64,000 bases of DNA from Emergencia timonensis (lineage in GTDB: Bacteria > Bacillota > Clostridia > Peptostreptococcales > Anaerovoracaceae). The stretch covers positions 1,674,001 to 1,738,000 of the forward strand of contig NZ_FLKM01000009.1 in assembly GCF_900086585.1 (NCBI RefSeq), read 5' to 3'. The position numbers and the translations under genes were made by a program. The stretch's first letter is position 1; every line of letters begins with the position of its first letter. Under the pieces are notes generated by a model. The model saw only the letters and a list, made by a program, of their open reading frames with translations. It was not told where the DNA came from and searched no databases. Shown one piece after another: positions 1 through 9,541 of this stretch.

Positions 1-2
1 TT

Positions 3-2120
3 TCTTACGACTGGGAAAGAGAAGTACAGACCTGCAATCCGGATTATTATAAGTGGATGCAGTGGATTTTTATCCAGTTTTATAACAAAGGACTCGCTTA
101 TAAAAAAGAAAATCCGGTCAACTGGTGTCCGAGTTGTCAAACCGTACTTGCTAACGAACAGGTGGTAGACGGCTGCTGTGAGAGATGTAAGACGGCAGTA
201 GGAAAGAAAAACCTTTCGCAGTGGTACTTCAAAATTACCGATTATGCAGACAGGCTGCTGGACAATCTGGATACCCTGGATGGCTGGCCTGCAAAGGTGA
301 AAACCATGCAGAAAAACTGGATTGGCAAATCCATCGGTGCTGAAATAGATTTTAAAATTGAAGATACTGACAAACTGATGAAAGTATTCACCACTCGTGC
401 AGACACACTGTTCGGCGTAACCTATATGGTTATGGCTCCAGAGCATCCTTATGTGATGGATTTGGTGAAGGATACGGAATATGAAAAGCCCGTACTCGAC
501 TATCTCGATAAAGTGCAGCACATGAACGATATCGAGAGAACATCCACTACCAACGAAAAAACAGGCGTATTTATTGGGAAATATGCCATAAATCCGGTTA
601 ATGGCAAGAAAGTTCCAATTTTCATTTCCGACTATGTACTGATGGGATATGGTACTGGCGCCATCATGGCCGTGCCGGCTCACGACCAGAGAGACTTTGA
701 CTTTGCAAAGAAATTTGACTTGGAAATCATACCTGTTGTCAACTCCGAAGATCCGGAAGTTGACGTCAATAACCTAAAAGAAGCTTTTGATGCCGAGGGA
801 ACCATGATTAACTCTGGCAAATTTGACGGTCTCAATAACAGAAAAGCTATCGCCGCCATGATTGACTGGCTGGAAGAAGAAGGAATCGGCACGAAGACTG
901 TCAACTACAGGCTGCGTGACTGGCTGATTTCCAGGCAGAGATATTGGGGAACACCGATTCCGATGATATACTGCGAAGAATGCGGCTGGGTACCCGAAAA
1001 AGAAGAAAACCTGCCGGTCATGCTGCCAACCGACGTCGAATTTACAGGCAAAGGCGAATCGCCGCTGACGACCTCAAAGACTTTTGCAGAGTGCACCTGT
1101 CCTAAATGCGGTAAGAAAGCGACGCGAGAGATGGATACCATGGATACTTTCCTGGATTCTTCTTGGTATTTCCTGAGATACTGTGATCCTAGGAATGAAA
1201 ACGCGATCTTTGATAAAGAGAAAGCAGACTACTGGATGAACGTTGACCAATACATCGGCGGAGTTGAACATGCGATTCTTCACTTGATGTATGCTAGATT
1301 CTTCCAGATGGCGCTGCACGATCTGGGTCTGGTAAAAGACGAAGAACCATTCAAAAACTTGCTGACCCAGGGTATGGTAAACAAGGATGGAAAGAAGATG
1401 AGTAAGTCTCTGGGCAACGTTGTCAGTCCAGAAGAAATCATCAAAAAATACGGAGCTGACACAGCCAGATTATTTATTTTGTTCGCAGCACCGCCAGAAA
1501 GAGAACTCGACTGGTCCGATGCAGGCGTAGAGGGCAGCTACAGATTCCTCAACAGAGTATATCGCCTGGTCAGTGATTTCAATCAGAATTATCAGGGAGA
1601 AACTGAATATGAGATCAAAACTGACGCTGATAAAGAGCTGAACTATGTACTTAACACCACCATAAAGAAGGTAACTGACGATATGGGCGGAAGATTCAGC
1701 TTTAATACCGCAATCAGTTCCATTATGGAATTAGTTAATGAATTGTATAAATACAAAGAATTGGAAGAAGCAAACCAGGCCTTCATGAAAAAGGCAATCG
1801 ATACTGTTGTAATGATTCTTTCACCATTTGCACCTCATATCTGTGAGGAAATGTGGGAAGCGCTTGGATACAATCAATCACTGACTGCTGTAGCATGGCC
1901 GTCTTATGATAAAGACGCGCTGGTAAGAGATACAGTGGAAATCGTGATTCAGATAAACGGAAAACTAAAAGAAAAGTTAAATGTTGCAAATAATTTGAGT
2001 AGAGAAGATCTGGAAAACATTGCTCTTTCCAATGACAAAGTACAAGCTTTGATAGCGGACAAGAATGTAGTAAAAGTCGTCGCTGTTCCTGGCAAGCTTG
2101 TAAATATCGTTATAAAGTAA
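3..2120 (+). CDS. leuS: Leucyl-tRNA synthetase, 5' end outside the window
   Basis: Class I aminoacyl-tRNA synthetase that charges tRNA-Leu in the cytoplasm. The frame is open from base 3 upstream of the first internal ATG (57), and its first residues ([11 protein letters not shown]) match the interior of LeuRS, so the gene starts before the window and the HIGH motif is not visible. Visible parts are a CxxC zinc-type knuckle (NWCPSCQ), the CP1 editing insertion, the KMSKS loop ([10 protein letters not shown], near base 1390), the anticodon-binding helical domain and the C-terminal domain ending in [14 protein letters not shown]. About 705 residues are present; the family usually has about 800. 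The RNase J gene follows after 10 bases, so the two may be cotranscribed. Identification is secure. Confidence 0.96.
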   Translation, partial: SYDWEREVQTCNPDYYKWMQWIFIQFYNKGLAYKKENPVNWCPSCQTVLANEQVVDGCCERCKTAVGKKNLSQWYFKITDYADRLLDNLDTLDGWPAKVKTMQKNWIGKSIGAEIDFKIEDTDKLMKVFTTRADTLFGVTYMVMAPEHPYVMDLVKDTEYEKPVLDYLDKVQHMNDIERTSTTNEKTGVFIGKYAINPVNGKKVPIFISDYVLMGYGTGAIMAVPAHDQRDFDFAKKFDLEIIPVVNSEDPEVDVNNLKEAFDAEGTMINSGKFDGLNNRKAIAAMIDWLEEEGIGTKTVNYRLRDWLISRQRYWGTPIPMIYCEECGWVPEKEENLPVMLPTDVEFTGKGESPLTTSKTFAECTCPKCGKKATREMDTMDTFLDSSWYFLRYCDPRNENAIFDKEKADYWMNVDQYIGGVEHAILHLMYARFFQMALHDLGLVKDEEPFKNLLTQGMVNKDGKKMSKSLGNVVSPEEIIKKYGADTARLFILFAAPPERELDWSDAGVEGSYRFLNRVYRLVSDFNQNYQGETEYEIKTDADKELNYVLNTTIKKVTDDMGGRFSFNTAISSIMELVNELYKYKELEEANQAFMKKAIDTVVMILSPFAPHICEEMWEALGYNQSLTAVAWPSYDKDALVRDTVEIVIQINGKLKEKLNVANNLSREDLENIALSNDKVQALIADKNVVKVVAVPGKLVNIVIK

Positions 2121-2130
2121 AGGGGAGAAC

Positions 2131-3924
2131 ATGAGAGATTTTAATAGTAAAAAACCGCCTGTTAAAAAGGCCGCAGCAGTTAAGAAACCTCCTGCTAAGG
2201 AGCTTCAGACAAAACAAAAAGCAGAGAGAAAACCGGTGCCAAAGAAGAGCTCTGCTCGGCAGGCCAAGAAAGCAGATAACCTTAAAGTGATACCAATTGG
2301 AGGACTTAACGAAATTGGTAAGAATCTGACGGTTCTGGAATACAAGGATCAAATGATCTTAATTGACTGTGGCATGACGTTCCCAGAAGATGAAATGTAC
2401 GGAATTGACGTCGTCATTCCAGATTTCAGCTATCTGGTGAAAAATGCTCACAAAATTTTAGGTGTAGTCATTACCCACGGGCATGAAGACCACATCGGAG
2501 CAGTGCCATATCTGTTAAAACAGATTAACGTTCCGATTTACGGTACTAGACTTCCTTTGGGATTGATAGAGAATAAATTGAAAGAACACGGCTTAAAAGC
2601 AAAGCTGAATACAATCAAAGCTGGCGATAAGTTTAAGTTGGGAGATTTTAAGATCGAAGCCATCAGAACAACCCACTCTATCGCCGACGCCATCTGTCTG
2701 TATATTCAGACTCCGGTTGCTTCGTTATTCCATACAGGCGACTTTAAAATTGACTATACGCCTATTGATGGAGAACCGATCGATCTGGCTAAATTCGCAG
2801 AAATCGGCAGACGAGGCGTAGATCTGATGATGGCAGACAGCACCAATGCTCTGAGACCAGGTTACACTGCCTCAGAAAAAGTGGTCGGAAAGACTCTGGA
2901 TGGTATATTCAGAGAAGCAAAGAACAGAATTCTGATCGCTACCTTCTCTTCTAACGTGCACAGAGTACAGAAGATTATAGAGCTTGCTGTAAAGCACGGA
3001 CGAAAAGTAGCTGTTTCAGGCCGCAGTATGGAAAATGTCGTAGCTCTGGCTGTGGAATTAGGATATTTGCACATTCCAGCAGGGGCATACGTAGAACTAA
3101 ATAAGACGAGAAATATACCGGACAACGAACTAGTCATTATAACGACGGGCAGTCAGGGTGAACCGATGTCAGCGTTATCAAGAATGGCGAACAATGAACA
3201 TCGTAATGTCAAACTGAAAAAAGGCGACATGGTTATTCTTTCGTCTACGCCTGTTCCTGGTAATGAAAAGACGGTGTCCAGCGTAGTGAATAAGTTATAT
3301 GAGAAGGAAGTGGAAGTCATCTATAATGACATCGCTGATATTCACGTTTCGGGCCACGCTTGCCAGGAAGAATTGAAATTGATCCACACTTTGATCAAGC
3401 CAAAATTCTTCATGCCGGTTCACGGCGAATATAGACACCTGGTACAGCATTCTGTCATCGCAGAAAGCATCGGCATGAGAAAAGATAGAATCTTTATCTT
3501 ATCTAACGGCGATCAGTTGACAGTGGACAAGCGAAATGCGGTTAAATTCCACAATGTAGTCAATGCAGAAGATGTTTTAGTCGATGGACTCGGTGTCGGA
3601 GACGTAGGAAATATTGTTCTTCGCGATAGAAAACTGCTCTCTGAATCAGGATTAATCATTGTCGTATCAGCAATTGACAGGGCTTCTGGAGAAATCATTT
3701 CCGGTCCTGACATCGTATCCAGAGGGTTTGTCTACGTGAGAGAAAACGAGGATCTGATCAATGATGCGAAGAAGATTGCACATCAGGCATTGGAAGACAG
3801 TTTGGAAGCGGGCAACAGAGATTGGAGCGGTATCAAAAACAGCGTCAGAGAAGAACTGCGGAAGTTCATCTTTAGAAAGACCAAGAGAAGCCCGATAATA
3901 CTGCCGATATTTTTAGACGTATAA
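2131..3924 (+). CDS. rnj: Ribonuclease J
   Basis: Metallo-beta-lactamase/beta-CASP ribonuclease with 5'-3' exo- and endonuclease activity, central to mRNA turnover and rRNA maturation in Firmicutes. The 597-residue protein has the catalytic metal motif HGHEDHIGAVPY near residue 115, a second histidine in HTGDFK, a beta-CASP region and the C-terminal domain with the PVHGEYRHL motif. The first 48 residues are an extra lysine/proline/alanine-rich basic tail, longer than in the B. subtilis enzymes and possibly an RNA- or ribosome-contacting extension (inference). An AGGGGAGA ribosome binding site precedes the ATG. Only one copy is in this window, so RNase J1 versus J2 cannot be decided. Confidence 0.95.
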   Translation: MRDFNSKKPPVKKAAAVKKPPAKELQTKQKAERKPVPKKSSARQAKKADNLKVIPIGGLNEIGKNLTVLEYKDQMILIDCGMTFPEDEMYGIDVVIPDFSYLVKNAHKILGVVITHGHEDHIGAVPYLLKQINVPIYGTRLPLGLIENKLKEHGLKAKLNTIKAGDKFKLGDFKIEAIRTTHSIADAICLYIQTPVASLFHTGDFKIDYTPIDGEPIDLAKFAEIGRRGVDLMMADSTNALRPGYTASEKVVGKTLDGIFREAKNRILIATFSSNVHRVQKIIELAVKHGRKVAVSGRSMENVVALAVELGYLHIPAGAYVELNKTRNIPDNELVIITTGSQGEPMSALSRMANNEHRNVKLKKGDMVILSSTPVPGNEKTVSSVVNKLYEKEVEVIYNDIADIHVSGHACQEELKLIHTLIKPKFFMPVHGEYRHLVQHSVIAESIGMRKDRIFILSNGDQLTVDKRNAVKFHNVVNAEDVLVDGLGVGDVGNIVLRDRKLLSESGLIIVVSAIDRASGEIISGPDIVSRGFVYVRENEDLINDAKKIAHQALEDSLEAGNRDWSGIKNSVREELRKFIFRKTKRSPIILPIFLDV

Positions 3925-4046
3925 AATTGCATCGATTTTTCGTCTCTGGCTTTATCGTCTGAGAGACTTCGTTTCTCACGTACTAGTACGCTCCGAGACT
4001 CAGGCACTCGGCTCCTAGTCAGAGACAGAAAAGTCTATCTGCAATT
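3925..4046. other. Structured intergenic segment after RNase J
   Basis: Nested inverted repeats fill the gap between RNase J and the YlbF-type gene. The outer arms AATTGCA (3925-3931) and TGCAATT (4040-4046) pair, as do GTCTCTG (3942-3948) and CAGAGAC (4020-4026). Inside are a TTCG-capped hairpin (GAGAGAC-TTCG-TTTCTC) and the palindrome GTACTAGTAC. No U-tract follows, so it is not a classic intrinsic terminator. It could be an mRNA 3' structure or a small palindromic repeat. No coding frame was recognised. Confidence 0.55.
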
Positions 4047-4094
4047 AAAATATGATAAGTACAATTTTCCAACAAGAGCACAGGGAGGTACAAC

Positions 4095-4433
4095 ATGAAC
4101 GTATACGATCAGGCTCACGGATTGGCAGCAGCTATCAGAGAGTCAGAAGAATTCAAACAGTATGACCAACTGAAAAAAGTAGTCGACCAAAATGAAGAGT
4201 TATCGAAGATGATTAAAGATTTTCAGTCGAAACAGTTTGAAGCCCAAGCTAAGCAGATGATGGGCGAGGAGTCTGCACCAGACATGAACCAGCAGATTCA
4301 GAACTTATATCAGATTATCGTAAAAGATCCGATGGCTGCACAGTATATGCAGGCAGAAATGAGATTTTCTCTGATGATGAACGATGTGTATAAGATTCTG
4401 GGCGAAGTAATGGGACTTGGCAATATAGGATAA
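4095..4433 (+). CDS. YlbF/YmcA family protein
   Basis: Small helical protein of 112 residues. It matches the YlbF/YmcA (Com_YlbF) family in its heptad-like helices, the KxxxxxQNEELSKMIKDFQSKQ segment and the C-terminal MNDVYKILGEVMGL. In B. subtilis, YlbF and YmcA form the Y-complex with YaaT, an iron-sulfur-containing specificity factor that guides RNase Y in mRNA processing; here only the family assignment is seen. The gene follows RNase J, which fits an RNA-decay neighbourhood. CAGGGAGG (4079-4086) precedes the ATG. Its last codons adjoin the TATAAT that begins repeat A. Confidence 0.85.
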   Translation: MNVYDQAHGLAAAIRESEEFKQYDQLKKVVDQNEELSKMIKDFQSKQFEAQAKQMMGEESAPDMNQQIQNLYQIIVKDPMAAQYMQAEMRFSLMMNDVYKILGEVMGLGNIG

Positions 4434-4436
4434 GAT

Positions 4437-4537
4437 GTGTTATAATGTTTCCGACGATATTGGCGGCTTTGCCGCAATGTAGGAAACATTGCAACACAAA
4501 TTACATTATTTTATCTAATGGAAATTTGTGTTATAAT
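4437..4537 (+). repeat. Promoter-associated repeat, copy A
   Basis: First copy of a four-member family in this window. It opens with TATAAT (4441-4446), preceded by TTGGCA at an 18-base spacing. A hairpin has outer arms AATGTTTCC (4444-4452) and GGAAACATT (4482-4490), inner stem CGGC/GCCG with a TTT loop, and a 3' internal loop CAATGTA. A second hairpin AACACAAATT (4493-4502)/AATTTGTGTT (4523-4532) runs into a second TATAAT (4532-4537). The 11 bases TGTGTTATAAT occur at both ends. The second -10 box lies about 75 bases before the efp start and may be its promoter. Confidence 0.75.
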
Positions 4538-4611
4538 AAAGGCATAATTTACAAAATTGCTGTATTACAGCGAGAAATAATATTAAATTAAAAGAAAGTG
4601 AGAATAGAGCG

Positions 4612-5172
4612 ATGATTACTGCAGGTGATTTTAGAAAAGGTATTACTTTTGAAATTAATGGCGATCCACATGTCGTGCTTGATTTTCAGCACGTGAAGCC
4701 GGGAAAGGGCGCCGCTTTTGTCAGAACCAAATACAAGAACATACTGACTGGCGCTACAAGAGAAGAAGCATTCAATCCGAGTGATAAATTCCCTAAAGCA
4801 CACATTGAGACAAAGGTGATGCAATATCTTTACAATGATGGAGAGCTTTACTACTTCATGGACAACGAAACCTATGAACAAGTACCTATCAGCCAGGATC
4901 AGGTAGAAGAAGCGATGAAGTACCTGAGAGAAAACGATGAAGCGACCATCAAATTCTATAAAGACAGTCCGTTCCTAGTGGAAGCGCCAAACTTTGTCGA
5001 CTTGGTCGTTACTGAAACTGAGCCAGGTATCAAAGGCGATACTGCTACTAACGTAACAAAAGCCGCCACAGTTGAAACTGGAGCGGTTATACAGGTTCCT
5101 ATCTTTATCGAAGAAGGTGAAAAGATCCAGATTGATACTAGAACAGGTGAGTATTTAGGAAGATCAAAATAA
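4612..5172 (+). CDS. efp: Elongation factor P
   Basis: Translation factor that binds between the P and E sites and relieves ribosome stalling at polyproline stretches. The 186-residue length and three-domain layout (KOW-like, OB, S1-like C-terminal) are normal for bacteria. The loop [15 protein letters not shown] carries the lysine at the tip that is modified in many bacteria; the modifying enzyme is not visible here. The C-terminal signature runs [25 protein letters not shown] ribosome binding site precedes the ATG. The gene appears monocistronic, with repeat A providing candidate promoters upstream and a hairpin terminator downstream. Confidence 0.96.
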   Translation: MITAGDFRKGITFEINGDPHVVLDFQHVKPGKGAAFVRTKYKNILTGATREEAFNPSDKFPKAHIETKVMQYLYNDGELYYFMDNETYEQVPISQDQVEEAMKYLRENDEATIKFYKDSPFLVEAPNFVDLVVTETEPGIKGDTATNVTKAATVETGAVIQVPIFIEEGEKIQIDTRTGEYLGRSK

Positions 5173-5248
5173 AGACCCCATCCATTTACGCTGCATAGCT
5201 GCAGACGTGTATCCGGGTCGATAATAAGCTGGAATATGCAAGACCTAG

Positions 5249-5272
5249 AAGGGACGTATTTTTGCGTCCCTT
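5249..5272 (+). terminator. Intrinsic terminator or hairpin before mltG
   Basis: Arms AAGGGACG (5249-5256) and CGTCCCTT (5265-5272) enclose a T-rich loop. The stem lies 77 bases after efp and 22 bases before mltG, so it probably ends efp transcription. The U-tract after the stem is short. Confidence 0.55.
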
Positions 5273-5293
5273 TAGAAATATATGAGGTAAGAT

Positions 5294-6343
5294 ATGAAGA
5301 AGTTGATGAAGAACAAACTTTTATTTGGACTTGTCTGTGTATTCATCGTAGTCGCAATCGCTGCTGCCGGCTGCATGATTTACATGAACAGTCTGGATAA
5401 AGCTTTTGACAGCAGCAAACCGGACACCATCAATATCACTATTGAGTCAGGTTCCACCACAGATGATATCGGCAGCCTATTGGAAGAAAAAGGAATTATA
5501 GAAAGCGCCACTGCTTTTAAGTATTTCTCCAAGTTTAAGAGTTATGATAGCAAATACCAAGCTGGAAATTATGCCCTTTCGCCAGCCATGAAACTTTCTG
5601 AAATAGCAGATATCATCATGAGCGGAAAGACAAACAATATGACTGTTACCATTCCAGAAGGTTATACCATCTATCAGATGGCGGACAAGCTGGCAGATGA
5701 AGGTCTGGTAGATAAGGAAAAGTTCAAGTCATTGCTGGTAAACGGAAAATTCGACTACGATTTCCTAAAAGGTGCCCAAAAGGGAAAGAATCATCTGGAA
5801 GGCTATCTTTTCCCAGAAACTTATACCATCGAATATAATGCTGACGAAAAGACAATCATCGAGACCATGTTAGATCAGTTTGGCGGCATCTTCAACGACG
5901 AATTCAAAAAACAGGCGGATAAACTGGGATATTCAATCAACGATATTATTGTCATCGCTTCTGTTATAGAGCGCGAATGTCAGGTAGACGAGGAGAGAGG
6001 CAAAGTTGCCAGCGTCATCTATAATCGCCTAAAAGAAGAGATGCCCCTGCAGATGTGTTCCACTGTGCAATACGTGCTCGGCAAACAAAAGGAAACCTTG
6101 ACCAATGCAGACACAGAGATATCTTCACCTTACAACACTTATATCAATGCGGGACTTCCTCCAGGACCAATCTGCTGTCCAGGACTAGCTTCTATCAAAG
6201 CGGCCTTGTATCCTGAAGATACAGACTATTTGTATTTTGTTGTCAGCGATAAGCTGGATGGCACACAGAAGTTCTCCAGCGATTATAATCAGTTCCTGAA
6301 GGACAAGGACGCCTATTACAAAGCACTAGAGGGTCAGGAATAA
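5294..6343 (+). CDS. mltG: Endolytic transglycosylase MltG
   Basis: Membrane-anchored lytic transglycosylase (YceG family) that cleaves nascent peptidoglycan strands and is thought to end glycan polymerisation. The 349-residue protein has one N-terminal transmembrane helix (about residues 8-29), a LysM-like region with the substrate-site segment VTIPEGYTIYQMADKLAD, and the catalytic region ASVIERECQVDEERGKVASV with the conserved glutamate. It ends with the usual NAGLPPGPICCPG and YLYFVVSD blocks. It overlaps nothing but abuts trmR directly. The order mltG-trmR-trhP matches yrrL-yrrM-yrrN/O of B. subtilis. Confidence 0.93.
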   Translation: MKKLMKNKLLFGLVCVFIVVAIAAAGCMIYMNSLDKAFDSSKPDTINITIESGSTTDDIGSLLEEKGIIESATAFKYFSKFKSYDSKYQAGNYALSPAMKLSEIADIIMSGKTNNMTVTIPEGYTIYQMADKLADEGLVDKEKFKSLLVNGKFDYDFLKGAQKGKNHLEGYLFPETYTIEYNADEKTIIETMLDQFGGIFNDEFKKQADKLGYSINDIIVIASVIERECQVDEERGKVASVIYNRLKEEMPLQMCSTVQYVLGKQKETLTNADTEISSPYNTYINAGLPPGPICCPGLASIKAALYPEDTDYLYFVVSDKLDGTQKFSSDYNQFLKDKDAYYKALEGQE

Positions 6344-7000
6344 ATGAACATCACCAACGATTTAGTTACAGAGTATATCAATCACCGTTACCAACCTGTA
6401 AATGACAGATTGGATCAGCTGCGGCAGCTGGGTGAGCAGGACAATGTGCCCATTATACTAAAAGAGACGGAGACCTTTCTCAACATGGTCTTAGCCCTAA
6501 AACGACCGCAGAAAATTCTTGAGGTAGGAACTGCCATTGGCTATTCTTCTCTTTATTTTGCAGAGCGCTGCCAGAAAGCAGAGATTTACACGATTGAAAA
6601 GAACGAGTACGCTGTCAACTCCGCAAGACACAATATTGCCGCCGCTGGCCTTGAACACCGCATTCACTCCCTGTTTGGCGACGGACAGGAGCAGATTGAA
6701 AAACTGCGGGATCAGGGGGTTGACGGTTTTGATTTCGTGTTTATCGATGCAGCCAAGAGTCATTACAAGCGATTTTTCGATGCGGCGATTACCATATGTG
6801 AAAAAAACGCCCTCATCGTATCTGACAACATCTTGCAGAGAGCTATGACCGCTTCAGATAAATACGACACAAATGGAAAGCACAGGACAAATATAAAGAA
6901 AATGCGAGAATATGTGGATTATATTGTAAATGACAGAACACTGGATACCTCTCTTATGAGTATCGGCGACGGCATTGCAGTATCCATATACAGAGGTTAG
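6344..7000 (+). CDS. trmR: tRNA 5-hydroxyuridine methyltransferase TrmR
   Basis: Class I SAM-dependent O-methyltransferase of 218 residues, related to catechol O-methyltransferases. Motif I is ILEVGTAIGYSSLYFA, and the catalytic/metal region is VFIDAAKSHYKRFF followed by VSDNILQ. In B. subtilis the homologue (YrrM) methylates 5-hydroxyuridine at tRNA position 34 to 5-methoxyuridine. The assignment rests on family resemblance plus the adjacent U32 (TrhP) gene that makes the hydroxylated substrate. The ATG directly follows the mltG stop, which indicates translational coupling. Confidence 0.85.
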   Translation: MNITNDLVTEYINHRYQPVNDRLDQLRQLGEQDNVPIILKETETFLNMVLALKRPQKILEVGTAIGYSSLYFAERCQKAEIYTIEKNEYAVNSARHNIAAAGLEHRIHSLFGDGQEQIEKLRDQGVDGFDFVFIDAAKSHYKRFFDAAITICEKNALIVSDNILQRAMTASDKYDTNGKHRTNIKKMREYVDYIVNDRTLDTSLMSIGDGIAVSIYRG

Positions 7001-7001
7001 A

Positions 7002-8249
7002 ATGAAAAGAGAAAACTTTGAGCTGCTCGCTCCAGCGGGTGATTTAGAAAAGTTAAAAATAGCAATTATTTATGGGGCAGATGCCGTATATTTCGGTGGA
7101 GAGATGTTCAGTCTCAGAGCCGGCGCCGGAAATCTGTCTATTGATGAGATGAAAGAAGGCATCCGTTTTGCCCATGAAAGGGGAAAACGGTGCTATCTGA
7201 CCATCAATATTTTTGCTCATAACGAAGATATCGGACCATTGACAGATTATCTGGAGCAAATAAAAAATATCGGCATCGATGCTTTCATCGTATCTGATCC
7301 CGGCATCGTCGATTTAATCCAGGAAATCATACCTGATGCAGAAATTCACCTCAGTACCCAGGCCAATATGACGAACTTTAGAACGGCCAGATTTTGGCAC
7401 AAGATGGGTGTAAAGCGCCTCGTACTAGCCAGGGAGCTGACGTTTACAGAAATCAAGGAAATAAGAAAAAACATTCCTTCTGATATGGAAATCGAAGCCT
7501 TTGTTCACGGCGCTATGTGCATTTCTTATTCGGGCAGATGTCTTTTGAGCAATTTTATGATTGAAAGAGATGCCAATAGAGGAATGTGTGCGCATCCCTG
7601 CAGATGGAAATATTCTTTAGTTGAAGAAAAGCGGCCAGGTGAATATTATCCCGTAGAGGAAGATGAACGGGGAACATATATTCTGAACTCCCGAGATCTC
7701 TGCATGATCGAACATCTCGATAAAATCGTGGAATCAGGCATCATGTCTGCTAAAGTTGAAGGCAGAATGAAAAGCGTCTTTTATGTTGCAACGGTAATTC
7801 ACGCCTATAGACAAGCCATTGATGCATATTTTGCTGATCCTGCCCGTTATGAATTCAAAGCAGAATGGCTTACTGAACTGAAAAAAGTCAGTCACAGAGA
7901 ATTCACCACCGGCTTCTATTTTGATAAACCGACCAATCAAGACCAGAATTATCAGACCAGCGCATACACAAGGGAGTACTCTTTTGTAGGCATCGTCAAA
8001 AGTTACGATTCTGCAACAGGATATGCTGTCGTTGAGCAGCGGAATAAGATGACCCTTGGAGATGAAATCGAGGTCTTTGGTCCGGATATTCCGTTTTTTA
8101 AACAGGCTTTGGAATCGATGTATGATGCTGAAAGCGGCGAGCCGTTGGAGTCTGCACCACATCCACAGCAGGTTTTGAGAATTAAAATGGATCAGCCAGT
8201 GAAAGAGAATTATATTTTACGAAAAGCTATACGAAGGAGTGAGATCTAA
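7002..8249 (+). CDS. trhP: U32 family protein, tRNA uridine hydroxylation factor TrhP
   Basis: U32 'peptidase' family protein of 415 residues. The family signature is clear: EAFVHGAMCISYSGRCLLSN, followed by RGMCAHPCRW, with cysteines proposed to hold an iron-sulfur cluster. Family members TrhP/YegQ and YrrN/YrrO carry out prephenate-dependent hydroxylation of U34 in tRNA. The neighbouring trmR supports that role over proteolysis. The ATG at 7002 is preferred because an open frame upstream lies inside trmR and lacks a ribosome binding site. B. subtilis has two consecutive U32 genes here; this locus has one. The stop overlaps the next start (TAATG). Confidence 0.87.
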   Translation: MKRENFELLAPAGDLEKLKIAIIYGADAVYFGGEMFSLRAGAGNLSIDEMKEGIRFAHERGKRCYLTINIFAHNEDIGPLTDYLEQIKNIGIDAFIVSDPGIVDLIQEIIPDAEIHLSTQANMTNFRTARFWHKMGVKRLVLARELTFTEIKEIRKNIPSDMEIEAFVHGAMCISYSGRCLLSNFMIERDANRGMCAHPCRWKYSLVEEKRPGEYYPVEEDERGTYILNSRDLCMIEHLDKIVESGIMSAKVEGRMKSVFYVATVIHAYRQAIDAYFADPARYEFKAEWLTELKKVSHREFTTGFYFDKPTNQDQNYQTSAYTREYSFVGIVKSYDSATGYAVVEQRNKMTLGDEIEVFGPDIPFFKQALESMYDAESGEPLESAPHPQQVLRIKMDQPVKENYILRKAIRRSEI

Positions 8250-9541
8250 TGACATCCGACCCCAGTAATATACCTTTACAACTACAGATCATTTTCATTA
8301 TCGTTTCTATCGTGTTGAACGGTATTACCGTGTTGTCCAATACTGCGATGAATACGGTCAGCAGAAACAAGATCAGACAGATGGCTGACGAAGACGAGAC
8401 TGCGGCAAAGTTACAAGTACTCCTGGACAAACCGACCCACTATAGATTCACAAATCGTTTCCTTAGTTATTTATTTATCACCGTGGGTTTATTCTTTACC
8501 ATCAGCCTGCCAAATTCCGATATCCTGTATATCGTGCTTTTTGTGGCGGCATTAATTACTTTCAGTGAATTCTTCACGCGTAAGCTGGCGCAGCAGCATA
8601 GCGAGTCCATCGCTTTAGCCTTTACCAGTACGCAGAAGTTTTTTGTCATCATTTTGACGCCTTTTGTCGCATTGCTGACTTTGCTGGCAAATATTTTCTT
8701 AAAACTATTCCGGCAAAAGACAGATATTGAATACAACGGCTATTCTGAGGAACAAGTCATGTCCATTTTGGAAGCAGGGCAGCAGAGCGGTGAAATCAAA
8801 GAAGAAGGCAAAAAGATGATCAACAGCATCTTTCAGTTCGACGACGAACTGGCATATGAAATCATGACACCGAGAACGGATGTATTTCTAATCGACATCA
8901 ACGACCCTGCTGAAGAATATCTGGATCAATTGATGGAACTGAGATATTCCAGAATTCCAGTCTGTGAGGATGAAACAGATAATATTATTGGCATTCTTCA
9001 CATCAAAGATTATTTGATCAAAGCCCGAGAGTCTGGATTCGATAAGGTGGATATCCGAGCAATACTGAGAAAACCTTACTTTGTTCCTGAAACAAAGAAT
9101 ATCGATGCGCTGTTCTTTGAATTGCAGATTGAAAAGCAGCATATTGCCGTTTTAATTGACGAATACGGTGGTTTTAGCGGTATCGTCACTATGGAAGATA
9201 TCATTGAGGAAATCGTAGGAGATATTGACGATGAGTATGATGAAGAAGAGCATATCATCGATAAAGTTGACGATAATAATTATTATGTAGACGGAAATGT
9301 ATCCCTTAACGATCTCAACGAGGAAGTGAATATTAACCTGGAGTCGGAAAACAGTGAAACCATAGGTGGATTTTTAATCGATATACTGGGTGAAATACCA
9401 GAGGAAGGTGACGAAAATCGAGAAGTGACCTTTGAAAACTACATTTTTACAATTCTTTCTGTCAAAGAAAGACGTATCGAAAAGGTCAAGATTACAATTG
9501 TTCAGGAATCCAGTGAGGAAGAGAAGGAGGAAAACGAATGA
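8249..9541 (+). CDS. CNNM/CorC-type hemolysin family membrane protein
   Basis: Integral membrane protein of 430 residues with the CNNM (DUF21) transmembrane domain in the first 150 or so residues. A CBS pair follows, beginning at MTPRTDVFLIDI and including RIPVCEDETDNIIGILHIKDYL. The C-terminal CorC/HlyC domain includes GGFSGIVTMEDIIEEIVGDI. Homologues export magnesium or protect against divalent metal stress; 'hemolysin' is a historical label. The start overlaps the trhP stop and the stop overlaps the next gene (ATGA), so it belongs to the same operon. The transported ion cannot be read from the sequence. Confidence 0.9.
   Translation: MTSDPSNIPLQLQIIFIIVSIVLNGITVLSNTAMNTVSRNKIRQMADEDETAAKLQVLLDKPTHYRFTNRFLSYLFITVGLFFTISLPNSDILYIVLFVAALITFSEFFTRKLAQQHSESIALAFTSTQKFFVIILTPFVALLTLLANIFLKLFRQKTDIEYNGYSEEQVMSILEAGQQSGEIKEEGKKMINSIFQFDDELAYEIMTPRTDVFLIDINDPAEEYLDQLMELRYSRIPVCEDETDNIIGILHIKDYLIKARESGFDKVDIRAILRKPYFVPETKNIDALFFELQIEKQHIAVLIDEYGGFSGIVTMEDIIEEIVGDIDDEYDEEEHIIDKVDDNNYYVDGNVSLNDLNEEVNINLESENSETIGGFLIDILGEIPEEGDENREVTFENYIFTILSVKERRIEKVKITIVQESSEEEKEENE

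Noticed and set aside
6537-6848. A 103-residue plus-strand open frame inside trmR
   Set aside because: It lies fully inside trmR in another frame, has no ribosome binding site, and its translation shows no family pattern.
7734-8162. A 142-residue minus-strand open frame opposite the U32 gene
   Set aside because: Shadow of the U32 coding frame, with no start context or recognisable domain.
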